Origin: Capsaspora owczarzaki ATCC 30864
Lineage: Eukaryota; Opisthokonta; Filasterea
Direction of reading: 5' to 3'
Assembly: GCF_000151315.2 (NCBI RefSeq)
Contig: NW_011887295.1
Coordinates: 803,704-867,703 of the forward strand
DNA: 64,000 nucleotides
Position numbers and translations under genes: made by a program. The notes beneath the pieces were generated by a model. That model was given only the letters and a program-made list of their open reading frames with translations, did not search any database and was not told where the DNA came from. This document shows, piece after piece, positions 35,258 through 48,864 of the stretch (position 1 is the first letter of the stretch; the number at the start of each line of letters is the position of its first letter).

Positions 35258-36320
35258 TCATGCTTGCTTCTCAAGCAAAGCAATCTCCTCTTCAATAGCT
35301 TGGCGACGCGAAAGCTTTTCCAGCTGATTGGCATCAGGAGCTGCGTCGGGGGTGCGCTTGAGCGATTCTTCAAGCTCAACAATCTGTCGCAGCTTCTTCT
35401 TCAACCCTCGCAAGTGCCGAGCTTGCGCAGCAGGATCGGACAGGTCTTCACCTGTGGAGGATTCGGCAGCAGCAGCGGCAGCGGCAGAGGACGACGCGCC
35501 CGGATGCGAATCAGCAGCCTTTCGACCGATCGACCCGGCGGGGAAGGCAGCGGCGCGAAGACTGTCAATCTCAGCCTGCTCAGCCAGCGAGATCTGCTGC
35601 ACCTGGTCTGAAACTTGCGAGACATCTTCGTCGTCGTCTCCCTCGCCGTCTTGGCCTTGCTTCTTCTTTTCCTTGCGTTTGGCATTCTTTTTGGCAGCCT
35701 TGGACATGGCCTGTTGATTCTGCGCCGCAATGTCTTCGACCGTCATTCCAGGCTTGAGCCCAGGAATCTAGTCATTCGAGCGAAGTGTTGTTGAAAGCAG
35801 CATGTATGCGTTCGTGAAATTCATTCAAAAAGCCAATCCAACCATCGAAAGAGTACTACTCACCACAGGAGGTTCATCCGCGCGCATCGGATTGACATAC
35901 TTGGGCTGCTCTGCCTGCGGAATGTATCTGTGTCAAACATGGCACTTCCAAGTGAGCGATGGACTGTCTGGAGAGCGAGGATTTCGTGTTCCAAGACGGA
36001 CGGACGCTGATGCTCCATTCCCCGTGTCATTCAGTTTTGGACTTGTGGCTCTGCTCTGTCTCTGTTTCTTGTTTGTAGAGGGGGGAGGGAGAGGGGCGCG
36101 CGCATGGGAACGGAGGAAAGCAGCGAAACCTCACCCGGCCTTGACGCGTCGCTCCTTGCGCATGGTGCCGTCTGGGCGCCGTGACGCGGCAATCACCGTC
36201 TCGCCCTGCGCGTTAGTCTGATCAGCAAAAAGGGGGAGTTGGTGGTTGTGAGCGACAGACAGTTTGTTCAACATGTCCATTGCAACAAAATCCAACAAGC
36301 ACCTTGTAGACGGACGACAT
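35258..36320 (-). CDS. PYM1: PYM (partner of Y14 and Mago; WIBG)
   Basis: Predicted 224 aa. Cytoplasmic factor that removes exon junction complexes from mRNA during translation by binding the Mago-Y14 pair. Exons on the minus strand: 36320-36303, 36217-36135, 35927-35864, 35767-35258. The N-terminal Mago/Y14-binding motif is clear: GETVIAASRRPDGTMRKERR then VKAGYIPQAEQPKYVNP, very like human ASTQRPDGTWRKQRRVKEGY. The middle is basic (KAAKKNAKRKEKKKQ). The C-terminus has LRGLKKKLRQIVELEESL and LEKLSRRQAIEEEIALL, matching the C-terminal helix that contacts the ribosome in animal PYM. First exon is only 18 bp. Divergent from the WW gene by 308 bp and convergent with CHK2. Confidence 0.93.
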
Positions 36321-36628
36321 TCGGTTTTGGGTGTTTTGCTCAGATGCAACAAAAAGACTGAGATTGAAGGATGAGCTTACTCAGATCGACTCGCTCCCTT
36401 CCCGTTGTTCGTTGATTTGCTTGCTCGAGCAGTGCTGCAATTCATTCATTCACCAGATTGGCAGCTCAGCTCAAAGCAGCCCAGATCAAAGCAGCACGGA
36501 TTTTGTTTCCATTTGCTCTGACTTTGGAACCATCTTGCACTCACAGAAATTCGTAGTCATCTCATCACTCTCAATCGCTGCATCTAATATCACTCCTCTC
36601 ATCTTCATCATCATCATTCAAAGCGACA
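36321..36628. other. Bidirectional upstream region of PYM and the WW-domain gene
   Basis: 308 bp between divergent starts, with ATC/TCATC repeats just before the WW-gene ATG. No coding region seen. Confidence 0.4.
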
Positions 36629-38745
36629 ATGGCAGGCGGTCCGGTAAAGCAGCAAACACAAACTCTTCGTTCACACTTTTGTACTTTTTGCTCTATTACA
36701 ATGCTATGTGAGACTCATTCATTCTGTGCCATCCGTTCTTGTCCATCTCATTCTCATCCCAATTCTCATTCCGTGCGCTGGGTTTTTGCTGTCTTGCCCG
36801 GCTGGCTGACGGACGGACGTTCCGGGTGTCTGTTGTGATTGCTGTGACGTATTCCCGCTCTGTCTCTCGACGTTGACGTCCGCGCCGCCACCACTTCTTC
36901 TGATTCTGGTTCTCATTCTGATTCTGACGACGATTCCGATGATGACGCTGCTGCCGCGGCGTGGTAGTCCGACGACAATCCGCTGCCGCCGTTCTGGGAA
37001 GCGCGCTTTGATCCTCGCATTAAGAAATGGTATGCCAACACCCGTTCGCTCTGCCCGAGCAGGAAAGAGCAAAAACACACAAAAAGGCACATGAACAAAC
37101 AGTGTGTGCATAGGATCACAGTGAAGTGAGGCGCTGGCAAACAACGCGACAGCACGAGAGGGAACGTTGACCAATTTCACATTGCAGCTTTTGAATTTTG
37201 GCTCACTTTGGTGGTTTGGGGTTAGGTTTTACATGAACCACACCACGAAGCAAACAACTTGGGATGATCCGCGAGATGACGCGAAAATCATGGCACAGTG
37301 GAAGGCCGAACAGGCCAAAGAAGCGAGAGCGAGTGGCGTAAGTGTTTGCTTGTTCATTGGACACGGCTCTCAGATTGCCTGCGCTCAGATTGCGTGCGCT
37401 CAGGTTGAAAGTGTTCGTTTCGCAAAAAGGACATGTGCCAACTCTCTCAACCGTTTTTTCTGTTCTTGTTCTTGTCATCGCCGTTCGTTCAGACCGTCAA
37501 CCCTTCGCGAATTTCTTCCAGCATCCTCCCAAACCCGAGCTTTCTCGATGCTGAGTCTTCTGACGACGACGGCAGCAGACGCTCATCCGCTTCCAGCACT
37601 TCATCGCTACCACTGGCGAAGAGCTCCATCCCCGCACCGCCTCCTGCTCCTGGCAGCACCACCGCGAGAACGACGAGTCGCATTCCTTCGCCTCCTCCGC
37701 AGCCGTCCGCTACTCCAAAAAAAGCCTCCGGCGCTGGTAAGAAGACGCAAGTGTGCAGGTGTATTAAATTCGGTGTCCAGTCGCTTATTCTGCCTATTCC
37801 CGTCAAATACGGCGCACTCAGCTGGGAAAGCACCAGAGAAGACGGCCGAGCAAAAGAAGGCCGAGCTCGCGGCGTTCATGAAAGAGATCTCAGCAGCCAA
37901 GGAAGCTGCCAAGGTCTCTGCCGCGACAACAACAACGACGACTTCCAAGGCCTCAACATCCAGTGCTGGTGAGTTGTGTGGCTTCCTTCATTATTTGTAC
38001 AGGCTGCTGTCCCTAGGTTTCATCGACTCACCTGATCGACCGATCGAACAACAAAGGCACGGCTCGCTCTCAAGGCTCAACGTCGACTGCGTCTTCTTCA
38101 GTCTCTGCCGAGCAGAAGAAGGCCCAAGTCGAGGCGTTTGTGAAGATGACGGCCGAGAAAGTTGCTCGTGGGGGAGTCGGAGGCGCGACCACCGCTGCCC
38201 CCGCCAAGAAAGCCACCGAGCAGAAAGGCAAGGGCGCTGGTTCGAATGCTGCTGGCGCATCGAAAACCGCAGCCACCTCTTCCGCGAAGGTTGCCTCAAA
38301 CTACAACCCCGCGACCGCTTCCGCATCGTACAAGCCTTCCGCTTCCGGTATTGCGTCGACGTACAAGTCAACCTTCCAACCCACCGTTTACAAACCCATC
38401 CAGTATACCAATACTGAATACACACCAATGCTCGACTCCTTGCTGGGTCCGTTGCCTGCCTCGGCGGCGCCGGCTTCGTCTTCGTCTGCTGTCACCAGTG
38501 CTGCCCCGAAAGCCGCTGGTGCCAGTTCTTCTACTGCGGCGACGACTGCTACAATTGCAGCCAGCAATCTGGTCAGCGCTGCATCTGCTGTCGGTTCTTG
38601 TGCGCGAGGCCCCGATCCCTCGTTGAGGCGAGCCAAATCCGGGTCGCTTGCTCAAGGTCCTGGCTCTCCGAATGGCACACTGACTCTGGCTCGGGGCCCC
38701 AACTCTAGCCTTCGGCGCCAGGCGCCTTCTGCAGCCGTGCAGTAG
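36629..38745 (+). CDS. WW-domain protein with Ala/Ser-rich disordered body
   Basis: Predicted 422 aa. Exons: 36629-36643, 36968-37029, 37226-37337, 37493-37736, 37822-37968, 38057-38745; phases agree. One WW domain at about residues 10-42: LPPFWE with W15, FYMNH aromatic pair at 27-28, TTW with W38 and DDPR. WW domains bind Pro-rich peptides. A helical Lys/Glu-rich segment follows the domain. Two related helical units, AEQKKAELAAFMKEI and AEQKKAQVEAFVKMT, sit in exons 5 and 6, a small internal duplication. The C-terminal part has repeated Tyr-containing blocks (YNPATASASYKPSAS, STYKSTFQPTVYKPIQYTN) and two GPxxSLRR motifs. Family not identified. The first exon of five codons is the least certain part. 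Confidence 0.7.
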
Positions 38746-39021
38746 CGCGCGGTTTTTTTGTGTGTTTGAAATTTTTTGTGCGAGCCGACCATGCAGTTGA
38801 AGAGTGAAATGCGTTTGTTTCGCTCGTGACCGTCAAAAAATCAGAAAACTGAAAGCTTAACTAAGAGTACAATTTACAGGTTTTACAATTTATGTATCAA
38901 CAGGGCGACAAACTCGCTTCAAAAAATGTTCTTGCGCGGTTCAAAAACTGTTCATGCTCGGTTCAAAAAATATTCATGCTCGGTTCAAATAAGCCTAGCA
39001 GATTTCAATGCGACATCCAAG

Positions 39022-42000
39022 TCAGAGAGTGCTCATCATACCAAAGACGACCTCAGGAATTCGCATACACTCACCTCAACCAAAGCCATGCCCGACGGAA
39101 TCGGAGTCACGTCTGCCAAATGAGAGGCAAAACGAGAAAATGGTCGTAGCTTCAGATACCTTTCGACGAGAGCCACAGCTTCATTCGATCTGTCCGAGCA
39201 AAGGAGTTGTCAGAATCGTCTTTCTTCGATCATGAAACAGACAGAACATCCCTCCTGCTTACCGATTGGCCGACATGGTCGCACGCAGCAGGCTATCAAT
39301 GCGATCGTTGGTAATCATGTGCAACACAAACTCAGGGAAATGCGTCGAATGCAAAATGGTGCCATAGTCTTGACGGGCGTCAACCCACTCATACACGACG
39401 TTCTGCACAATAAAAGTTGCAGAATATGTCAGGGCATGAACCTACCAATGCCAAAAAAAATTGTAACCTGCACCCGCTCTTACCTTGAGAGCAGGACTAG
39501 CGGCCATGCGATCGATGCCATCAAGGACTTCAATGTACAGTTTGGCTTCCAGCAAGTCCTGTTGTGTTCGATGACAATGCAGCCATATTTGTCAGAGATT
39601 TGCAATATCACAGACACGCGTTTTCGGCCCAGCCATTAAATCCCCCACCTTAATCATCTTGCTGCGAGTCACGCCCGTGGCCGCGACGGCACAACGAAGA
39701 GCAACAGGAGTGTTCGCGTCTTGCATTGCCCTTGCGAACAAGTCTTCCAAGCGAAGGTCAAACAAAGATGGGAAGCAATCAAACAGAGAGGTGGCTTCTT
39801 GCGGTGCTGCAAATCCAAGTATAAACCATCAAAGAAAAAACAAAAGAAATCACGGAGTGTCAGTGACAAATTGCGAGATGCATCAATGAAACGCAACAAC
39901 GTAGCGACATACCGATCGATTTGCTCAGCAGCACGTTTTGCCACACAGACTGCAGGCAGGGGATTTGAGCCGATTCCGACACACCGCTCAGCCTCGTCAA
40001 GGTTGCCGCAAGGAACGTCATCTACCAAGCGTTTGGAATGTTTCATGTGAGAAAACAATGCGAACGAGTTGATCACAAATTAATGAAACGAGCAGCCATG
40101 CATGCTTACCATGCCAAACTTGGCCAGCTGAGGTAAAATGCCGCTCCAGAGACTAGGATCGAAAATCTCATAATCGAGACACAGGTTGGCAATCAAACGG
40201 ACTGCGGCGGGTTTGCCGCTGTGATTGCGCCACAAGGCACGAATCATGCCCTCCATGTTGCAGGACTCGAGTTCTGCCAGGGATTGGGAGACACCCACGC
40301 GTTCCAGCTCAGTATGGATTAGCAGCTGCTGGACGAGCGTTTGAAACTCGGCAATCGGGCTTGCAAAGGCCTTTTCGATGGTGAGGATGGGAGCAACGGC
40401 AAGAGTGACGCGTGCGGCTCGATATCGCACATACGATGCCAGCCGCTGCTGCTGCTGCTGCTGCTGAGACGCAGGCGCTTGAGCAGGTTGCGAGGTTTTG
40501 CTCGAACTAGGAAGCAGGCCTTGCATGACCATGGGCAACAACGTGGCCAGTGATTTCGTCACGTCAGCACGCGCCACAAGAATCGCACGATTCAGCGAGG
40601 CTTCGTCCACAGGGGAAATGACTGGGGCATATGCATCCGTCTCGTGCTCGGCCGATTTGGTGGGCGGAGCCTGCAGCGGTGCTGTTGCGGCAGGTTTGAC
40701 ATCTGAGTCGCTCAGCAGAAGCGACTTCATCAGGGACATGCCGCCGCTACGAGCTCCGGGGCGAGAGGCAGTCGAAGCGCTCGGTTGCGCCACAGAGGAC
40801 GAGGAGGAGGCAATGGCATCTTCGACGCGCCACCCCTGGACGACGGTTGGTTTTTCGACCTGAGCAATCCAAGTCTCCAACAAATACCGGCGAATCTTGT
40901 CTGCGCTGAGCATGTATCGCGACGCAATTCCATTGACCAGTGCATGAATGTCGTGCTTGCCCTCGGACTGCGGCGCCGCCCCCTTGGCGGCTGGAGCGGA
41001 ATTTCGCTCTGCCACCTTCCAATACAGCTGGCAAACAAGTTCTGCGGGTGTGTCCAGATGCTCGAGGAGCTCGGGCAGGTCCAGTTGAGCCCGGTGCAGC
41101 TCAACGTGCGTGGCAGTTCGCTTGCTGAGATGTGACAGCGTTTCGCTGACTTTCTTGACGCGATCCACGGTGGCCGCAGAGCCTCCAGACGCAGCCAACT
41201 GCGCTCCCCACTTTTCGACCAACTGCACAGCATGTCGCAGCAGCGCCAGCTTGTCGTCGCCAAGCGGCAGCCGCTCGGCAACAGACGCGGCCGTTGCCAC
41301 CGCAAAATCCATGTCAGCAATTCGATCAATCATCTCAATGAGGCTCGCAGCAGTCGCTTTCGACTCGGGCGCGGTTTGCTCAGCGTTGGCCAAGTGACTC
41401 GAGGCTTGGGATGTCGAAGGAACCAGCATGGATTGGATGGCGGCAACGTAGAACTTGTCACTGGGCAATTGCAGGATGCGGGACAAAGGCAGGAGACGGG
41501 GAAGTGACTCGATGGTCAGGAACGGAGCGAGGACCTCCCATGCAGTCTGCGGGCAAATCAGAGCATGGAAGGACATTCGTGCGGGTGCCTCGCCTTCCAC
41601 ACGGGCTGTCGCGGATTTGACCTGCCGTGCTGTAGTTTGAGTCTTTTGGTCGGCCATGAAGCGATCAAAGTGCTCGAGAACATCAATCACAAGACTGCCC
41701 TGCTGAACAGACAGAGGAACACTCGCGCGTCGCACACCTGCGACCTGCTGGCATGTTGCGAGCACAAAGCGAATGCGAGGATAGTCGGTTGCATCCAGCT
41801 CTCCAAGACACTCGTCGAGCAGGCACTCAAAGATGCCTTCCAGATCATTGGTGTGCGCCAACAGCGGTGGAAGCACAATCCTCAAGATGGCCAAGGGAGT
41901 GGTCGAATCCAGCAGCAGCGACCTGCACGCGGACAAGAGTGGAACCTTGCTGTCGACCCCAAAGCAAGCAGCAAACCGCACAATGTTCTCAAAGTGCACC

Positions 42001-45000
42001 GACCGCACCGCAGCAGATGCTTCTGCAGGCGTTCGCAATCCCGCGCACCAGCTGGCAACCAGCTTTTGACAGAGGGCAGCCACGTAGGTCTGGAACTCTG
42101 AAGGCTGCGCCAACAGACCGTCCGCCTTGGCTTGCTCATGGGCCTGACCCAGGGCCAAGAAGCGCTTGGGGTTGAAATCAATCCCTTGCACAGCGAGATA
42201 GTTCCACCATTGGGCTTGCGTGTCGAGTTGCTGGAACTCGGTCTGCAGCACCGAGTCACTGCTTTGGTCTTGCGCCAACAGGATGGAACCCACCCTCGCC
42301 AAGGACGAGAGCCTTGCATGGCCTCCATCTTGAATGGAGATGTGAGCGTGCAGCGCGTCCAATGCATGATCGAGTCGCATTGAAAACAGCGCCCCGATCG
42401 CGAGCGAGCCATCCACAGCCGGCGCTTGGACAATTTTGCCTGTGAGAAGCGAGGCAAGGGTATCAATCACCGAGCAGGACTGGGTGGCCACGGCAGAAAG
42501 CATGGTTTGGATTGTTTCGTTGGATTTCTCCAGGGCCTGTCGCAGTCCAGGCTCGTCGTCATTCGCGTCCGCTGCAAGATTGGCATCTTCTGGGAGCAGG
42601 AATGCATCGAGAGGAAGCTCTGCATTGTGGCTCATTTTGAGCACGCACGTGGCGAGAGAGTGAAGCGAATACCTGAGCGCCAGCGAGTACAGGCTGTTGT
42701 CTTTGGCCAGCTGCACTAGTTCTCGCGCCGACTTTGTGATGGTCGCGAGCGGTGCACAGGTAGCCGGGCCAGACGATGCTTGCGCGACCAGACGAGCTGC
42801 AACTGGCATGGCGCTGCGGGAGCTCAAGACCAGGCCGGTTTCGACAAACCGAGTCGCAGAAGCAGACGTTGCAGAGGACGCGCCGCCGTGAATGAGGGCG
42901 TATGAAGCAGCGCTGTCACCGCGATCGGTGGAAGGGGATGAGGAGGGATCGCACTCGCAGTTCTCCAGAACGGCACTGGCGAGATCAATGTACTTGTACG
43001 CACCCACTGCATCCCCAAGCTGCGGGATGTTGCAGACTGCTGCGCACTGTTGGATCAAGCGCAGACAGCGCGGAACGACCTTGCACTTCATGAGCTTCAG
43101 ATTGGGCTCGTACTCGGCAAAGTCGTTGGCCACCTTTGCGACAAGCGACTGGACGAATGTGATCACAGCGTCGTGGGATTCAGGATGCAAGGCATCACCA
43201 AACGCAAGGGCCGCCTCACAGAAGCAGAGGGAGCGATCAATGTTGCCGCTGTCGAGCGCCAGACGAGCAAGACACAACAAGGCTCCGCGATGATCCATGC
43301 CGAGAAGACGAGTCAGCCGTTCCAGCGAGGCATCCGACATTTCCGCCGCAAAGAGGCGAGCGACAATGTCTTGCTGCTGAGCATCGGTCTGCCAGTCAGA
43401 GAGCCCCGCAATTTCGCCAAATCCGGTTTGCAGCTCCCGACAAACTGGAAGGCGTTTGATGGCCATCGACAGCTGCTTTCGTAGCGCCACAAGGCGAGAA
43501 TCAACAACCTCCTGCTCGGCCGCTTGAGGGCCAGAGCACGCGGAAGCAACAGCGGACTGCAGCACCAAATCCTGGGATTGCAGCAACAGGGCCTCCAAAA
43601 CTCTCTGGCTGTAGGCCATGACGGCCAAACGAGCACGCTTATCGTACTCTTGGAGGAGAATATTGTCATCCAAGGTATCATGGAGCCATTGTAGAAAGTG
43701 CGACGCGACGCTGCAGAGCGTTTTGGAGCTGGTCAGAGAACCAATGGCGCGCGCCGCTGCCGTGGAGCGCTCGACGCACGCTTGCTCGAGGCGGCTCGGC
43801 TCGATCGTCGCGCCATCGGTGGGAAGCCAGCCTGGGCATAGATTTTGCAAGCGAATGACATAGGCGTCCGCTTCTTCGAGATGGTGGTAGGCTTTCACGA
43901 CAGACAGCGCGTCGTCGAGAGCCGAGGGCACGTCCAAGCGCGACAGGATGGCGGAGACCAACCCTCGCGCCTGCGTCATGTCGGACATGTTGAACGCACG
44001 GAACCCATACAGGGAAAGGGCCTTCCGGATGTGCATGATGCGGTACTGCTCGCCAACCTCGGACTGACGATCGTGCGACCAAACGGTCAGGGCATTTTGC
44101 ACAATTGTCTCCACGCTTGTGCTCCACGGAACGACGATATGCCGCATCATTTCCAGAGTAACATCGACACGCGTGGAAATTCCCTGGATGCAGGGAATGA
44201 TGGCAACGACGCGGGCCTCCCACGGCGAGTCGGACAACGCCGAGGCAAACGCCGTGCAGCCAGCCATCAGCTCGTTGCAGTACGACTGCAGAACGTCGTC
44301 GCACTTTAACGATTCGCGTTGAGCAAATGGCTGAATCTCATTTTGGACCACGCCAGCCAGCAGTTCGGCGGCAGCAACGCGCTCGAGCAAGAACAGGCAA
44401 ATGGACGAAGGCGTTTCTTGCACAAAATGGTCGAGCGTCATTTTAATGTCCAACTCTCGCAGGTAGGCGAGCGTTTCCAGTTGCCGGTGCAGCGTTTGTA
44501 CTGCCGTGAGACAAGCAGTAAAGTGCTGCGATGCCGCCAGAATGCTGCTCTTGCGCTCAAGGTCATCTTCTCCGTCGTCCGATGCTGCTGCTGCTGCTGC
44601 TGCTGCTGCTGTGGGCGCCGACAAGCCGTCGGGTTGGCTGGAGGTTGGCAGAGGAGCAAACAGCACCATGCGCCGAATTGTATCAAGCGGCGTAGCCGCA
44701 AAGCCTTCGCTGGCCTTGGCCGCCGCTGCAGATCCTGATTCGACAGCGTACGCAACAGTCAAGGGCTTGGCGAGGGAGAGCATGGCGATGCCGTTGGCAG
44801 GCCACTTTGCAGGCTCAGCCTTCTCCAGCAGTCTCGAGCGTTGCTCAAGCCACGAGGCAAAGAAGGCAATATCGCGATGCGAAGCAATATGCGGAATGAG
44901 CTCGGCACTCAACCACGCGCAATAGTGGCTGGACGACACAATGGTCGAGCCTGCATTGCCGTCCTCCATGGATGACGACACACCGTTGCCCAGCTGGTGA

Positions 45001-47366
45001 CACACCTCAAAGCCCTCCGGAATGGCAGCCAGAATGTGACGGATGTGGGCTTTGAGGGATCCGTCTAGATCCTGAACATGGCGACGCCAGACCACGGTTG
45101 CCGCGCCCAGGTTGCCCTTGTTGAGCTGGGCCACCACCTCTTTGGCGGGGTCAGCAACGCGAAATTGTTGCCACTGAATGCCATCGAACGGCAATGCCAC
45201 AGGGCTTGCTGCAGTACCGCCAGCGATCGTACCGCAGCGCGACAAGTGGAAAGTGGACAAGCGATGAAGCGTGTCGGCGACTTCCATCTTCCGAAGCTCG
45301 CGATCCCCGACGCTGAGGCGCTGCTGTGCACTCTTGTCGTCGGCAAGCAGCGAGGCTTGTGCAAACTCGAGCAACGCGACGGTGCTTTGCAACGAGGGAA
45401 GCGACGCCTGGATGCAAAACTCGATTACATAGTCGAGATCTTTAACGTTGCGGAGCGCATCCACCAGCTGTTTGTCTGCGCCTTCCGCAGCGGCAGATCC
45501 AACGCCACCCTTGATAGCAACGTCGGCGATATGCGTGCAGCGCACCTTGTGCACGAGCTCGACATCCATTTGGAACAATTTGGCAAATTGAATGGCCTCC
45601 TCAAAGTGGCCCTTGTGCAGGAGGTGGTAGAAGCGATTGGTTGGCAGAGTTTCTTGCAATCGGCGCACAATCAGCTTGGACGAGTTCTCTTCTCCAGAAC
45701 GGTACTCGACAAACGCGACGGAATCATAGCCAAACTCCATTGTGGCGATGCACGTCTTGTTGGGAACTTCGAGCGTGTAAAGCCGAGCAAACGAGGGCAA
45801 TGCCATGATTTCAACGTGCAGTGCCCCCGTTTCCGAGGCCAGCGTCACTGCGGCAATCTTGCCTTGCGAGCACGACACGCTTTTGGCGGCCGCGGCGACC
45901 GTCGACGCGGCGGTGGCCGACATTGGAACTTTTCCAGTGTTGGTGGACTGGGAATATTCGTGACTCTCTGATGGAATCATTCCCAAGGTCGCCAGAACGT
46001 CGTCCTCTTCGCAAAACGGCAACACGCTAAAGTCGCTGCAGGCCAAGCCAACGGCGGACTCGCGCAGCAATTGAAGCGAAAAGGAGCATGACACGGCTCC
46101 ATACTCGCGCTGCAACCGCCACAAGGCCAGCTTTCCAGCATCGTTGCAGGTGAGGAAGTGCTTTCCATCCGGCATGGCTTGGATTTTCGAAACTGGCACG
46201 CCGCCCAGCACTCGCGCACACAGATCGACCTGTCGGAATTGCTTTTCGCCGTAGTTGGCCACCCACAGAGAGACAGCAGCCTTCTCGCTGTCAGTCACTG
46301 CGACAACAACGGCGGACGATGGATCCATTCGCAACACGGCACCACCACTCGTTGCAGACGTGTCGGCAGAGTCGGCAGTGCTGGGGCCAGTGCCACTGGT
46401 CACAGGCACGACAGAGACACACGCTGCCATGCTGCTGACGGCCTTGGGATGCACAGTTCGGAGATCTGTGCACGACATGGTGATTGCTGCCTGAATTTGT
46501 TTCGCCTGGGCCAAGTTGCGCTGCACGATGGCTTGGGCGAGCGCGGACAGATCAATGTCGAAAAAGCGGAAAAGCTGACCCTGCGCCGATGCGACAATGA
46601 GCTCATAGACGGCGTCGTTCCGAAGGCTCTTGATGAATTGCATTGCAGCAAACGCTGTGGGCCGCGCACGAGACGACACGGACGACGACTGCTTCGCGCT
46701 CGGCGTTGAGCCGCCTTGCAGAGCGCCCGGAGCCACCAGCTGCTGCGAAAACAGCATCAGCTGCGAGGGGACGTGCAGAAAGTGCACCGAGCCCAGGCTG
46801 TCCGCAATGACGAGAAACACGCCATCATCGCTCCATACAACCGCGTCGGCAGAGGCGTCGAGGTTGACGGTGGCGAGCAGTTGGTCGCAGTTGCTGCCAA
46901 AGATGTGGATTTGCTTGTTGACGCACAGGCACATGCCGTGTGGGCTCGCGCTCGCAAAGAACGCGGGCGCGCCGCTCGAGGCGGTTGACGCGGGTTTGGT
47001 CGATTTTGAAACGGGATTTTGCGCGCCAAGAACACGGACTTGGCTGGCGTCGCCGTTTTCCTTGTGCTGCTCCTCTTCCTCGTCCGCCTCGTTGCGCGAG
47101 GACAGCGGCGCGCCTTGTTGTTGTGCTGTCAGACTCGCGAGACTGCCCGGCGCGCTGGCAGCTGTGGCCATAGTGTCCACTCGGTAGAGCGCAATGCCTT
47201 CTTCCTTGCGAGCGCCAAAGCGCGACGTCTCCTCGCCGTTGTCTGCCAGTCCGGCCTCCAGCTGGTCAAACACGACCGTCGCCATCAAGTTTGGGTGCGC
47301 GTCCATCGAGCCCGGCGTTGCAGAGCCTGCGCGCACGGCAGCGGTGGTCAAGTGTGGAGGCGACAT
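39022..47366 (-). CDS. KNTC1: Kinetochore protein Rod (KNTC1)
   Basis: Predicted 2627 aa, the large subunit of the Rod-Zw10-Zwilch complex, which in animals sits at unattached kinetochores and recruits dynein and Mad1-Mad2. Exons on the minus strand: 47366-40110 (7.3 kb), 40021-39913, 39806-39649, 39558-39484, 39402-39263, 39189-39075, 39051-39022; phases agree. The N-terminal β-propeller region starts with SRFGARKEEGIALYRVD (human SRKEHGTALYQVD). LPTNRFYHLLHKGHFEEAIQ and FQMDVELVHKVR, WEARVVAIIPCIQ, IVVPWSTSVETIV, and GMIRALWRNHSGKPAAVRLI all align with human KNTC1 as I recall it. The remainder is α-solenoid with low-complexity inserts (poly-Ala, a Q7 run near the C-terminus). Length exceeds the human protein (about 2209) mainly because of these inserts. 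Confidence 0.9.
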
Positions 47367-48265
47367 TGCTGAAACGAAACGGCTGGTTTCAAACAGTTTT
47401 CAAGATGGTTTGGCGGGAAAAAAGAAACCAAATCCGAAATTTGAGACGAAAGAAAAAACAGTACACAAAGTTGAAAAAAAAAGAGAAAAAGTTGAATGAG
47501 CAGCGTCAAGGAGGGCGAAAGGAGGTGCAATATGAGAGACGAGGTCGCGAGGGAAAGGGACGAGGCAGGGCGCAATGAAACCATTAGGATTGTGTGTGAA
47601 TTGCTTGTGGATCGTTTTGAACTCGCCAGACAAAACAAGCAGTAGATCTCGAAATGTGCGACTATTCTTCCGAAAGGACTGAAGTCAAGCTTTCGCATCA
47701 AGCAGCGGGACAGCAAGAAACTCTTGTTGTGTGTTTCGGAACCAAGCCTCACGATGGTGTTTCGTTTTCCCCTTTCAAGTTGAGCCGAAACTCGTTGACA
47801 CCATCCGAAAATCGCTCAGTGGATGGACTGTCTCAACAGAAGCCAAGAAATAAGGACCGAGGAGAGGAGGAGAGGAGCGTGCAAGGACGTGTGGCTTTGA
47901 TGTATGGGACTGGCGCGTTGACCAATCGTGTGAGGGCTGAAACTTGCGGCTAGAGCCACCGCCCCCTTTCTTCCTCGCCGAGCACAGAGGTTCTTTGACC
48001 CCGGATGGATTGTTCTCCCTTGTTCCATCACTCCCAACAAGCTGTCCAATGTACGCAACACGCCATCCGAGCGCTTGAGGTTGCTGGAGAATTGTCTGAC
48101 GCACGCGACCTGAAGACACTTCAGGGAATTACTTCCTTGTTCGCCTTTTCGTTTTGAGGTGGATCTTTTCGTTGCTTTTCAAGTGTGCTTGTCCCCATCC
48201 AACCATGCGGGTCTCGTCTACACGTTCAGCTGTCAAAGGTCACGCTTATTGCAAGATCATATTGC

Positions 48266-48300
<35 letters not shown>

Positions 48301-48637
48301 CTTGTCCCCCCAAGCTTCGCTTTCCCCCTCCGCTGACCCGAACACGTCCACAATTCTGTGCCGCATGCCTCTTTCATGAGTTGTGTTTCCATCGTTCTTC
48401 TTTAATTCCATTTTCCCCGGCTTCATGTTCAACCGCAACTGACCATTCTTTTTTTTTTTTTTTTTTTTTTTTTGTTTCTGATTTCATTTTCTCCGTTCTC
48501 CGAGCTTTGATACGTCGCAAAAGCAAACCCCCCTCCCTCCCGCGGCCCTTTCTCCATACGCACAAGGGAGCCTTGCTACCAAACACCAGTTCAGAAGAGG
48601 GGGGAAAGAAGGGTGCTTGACTCAAGCACCGCACCCC
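47367..48637. other. Divergent intergenic region of 1.27 kb with long T runs
   Basis: Between KNTC1 and the MAPKKK. Contains T32 at 48267-48298 and T25 at 48449-48473, and a purine-rich block near 47460-47580. No exon or RNA gene supported. Confidence 0.5.
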
Positions 48638-48830
48638 ATGATGGACGGGCCTCCGCGGCTTGCGGACTTGGCGGTTGGGCCTGCCGGTCGTGTCACAGCC
48701 GCAGGCAGTTACAGTTCCAGCGGCGACCACGGTCCCACCACCACGGCCGCCGCAAGTAGTAGCAGTTTCAGTGACACTGGAGGGAAATTTGATGTGGGTC
48801 ACCATCCAAGCGTTAGTTATAGTTATAGCG

Positions 48831-48864
<34 letters not shown>

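Noticed and set aside
36845-36967. Acidic coding-like stretch (SDSGSHSDSDDDSDDD) ending in an in-frame TAG just before the WW exon
   Set aside because: The stretch lacks any AG until the TAG acceptor at 36967 and has several CTGAT/CTGAC branch-site-like motifs, so it reads better as the 3' part of intron 1 than as an exon with stop readthrough.
48617-48637. Earlier start for the MAPKKK frame; similar upstream frame openings at 1514, 25439, 29675 and 32921
   Set aside because: These frame openings begin with TTG or GTG, not ATG, so the first in-frame ATG or an upstream exon was used instead.
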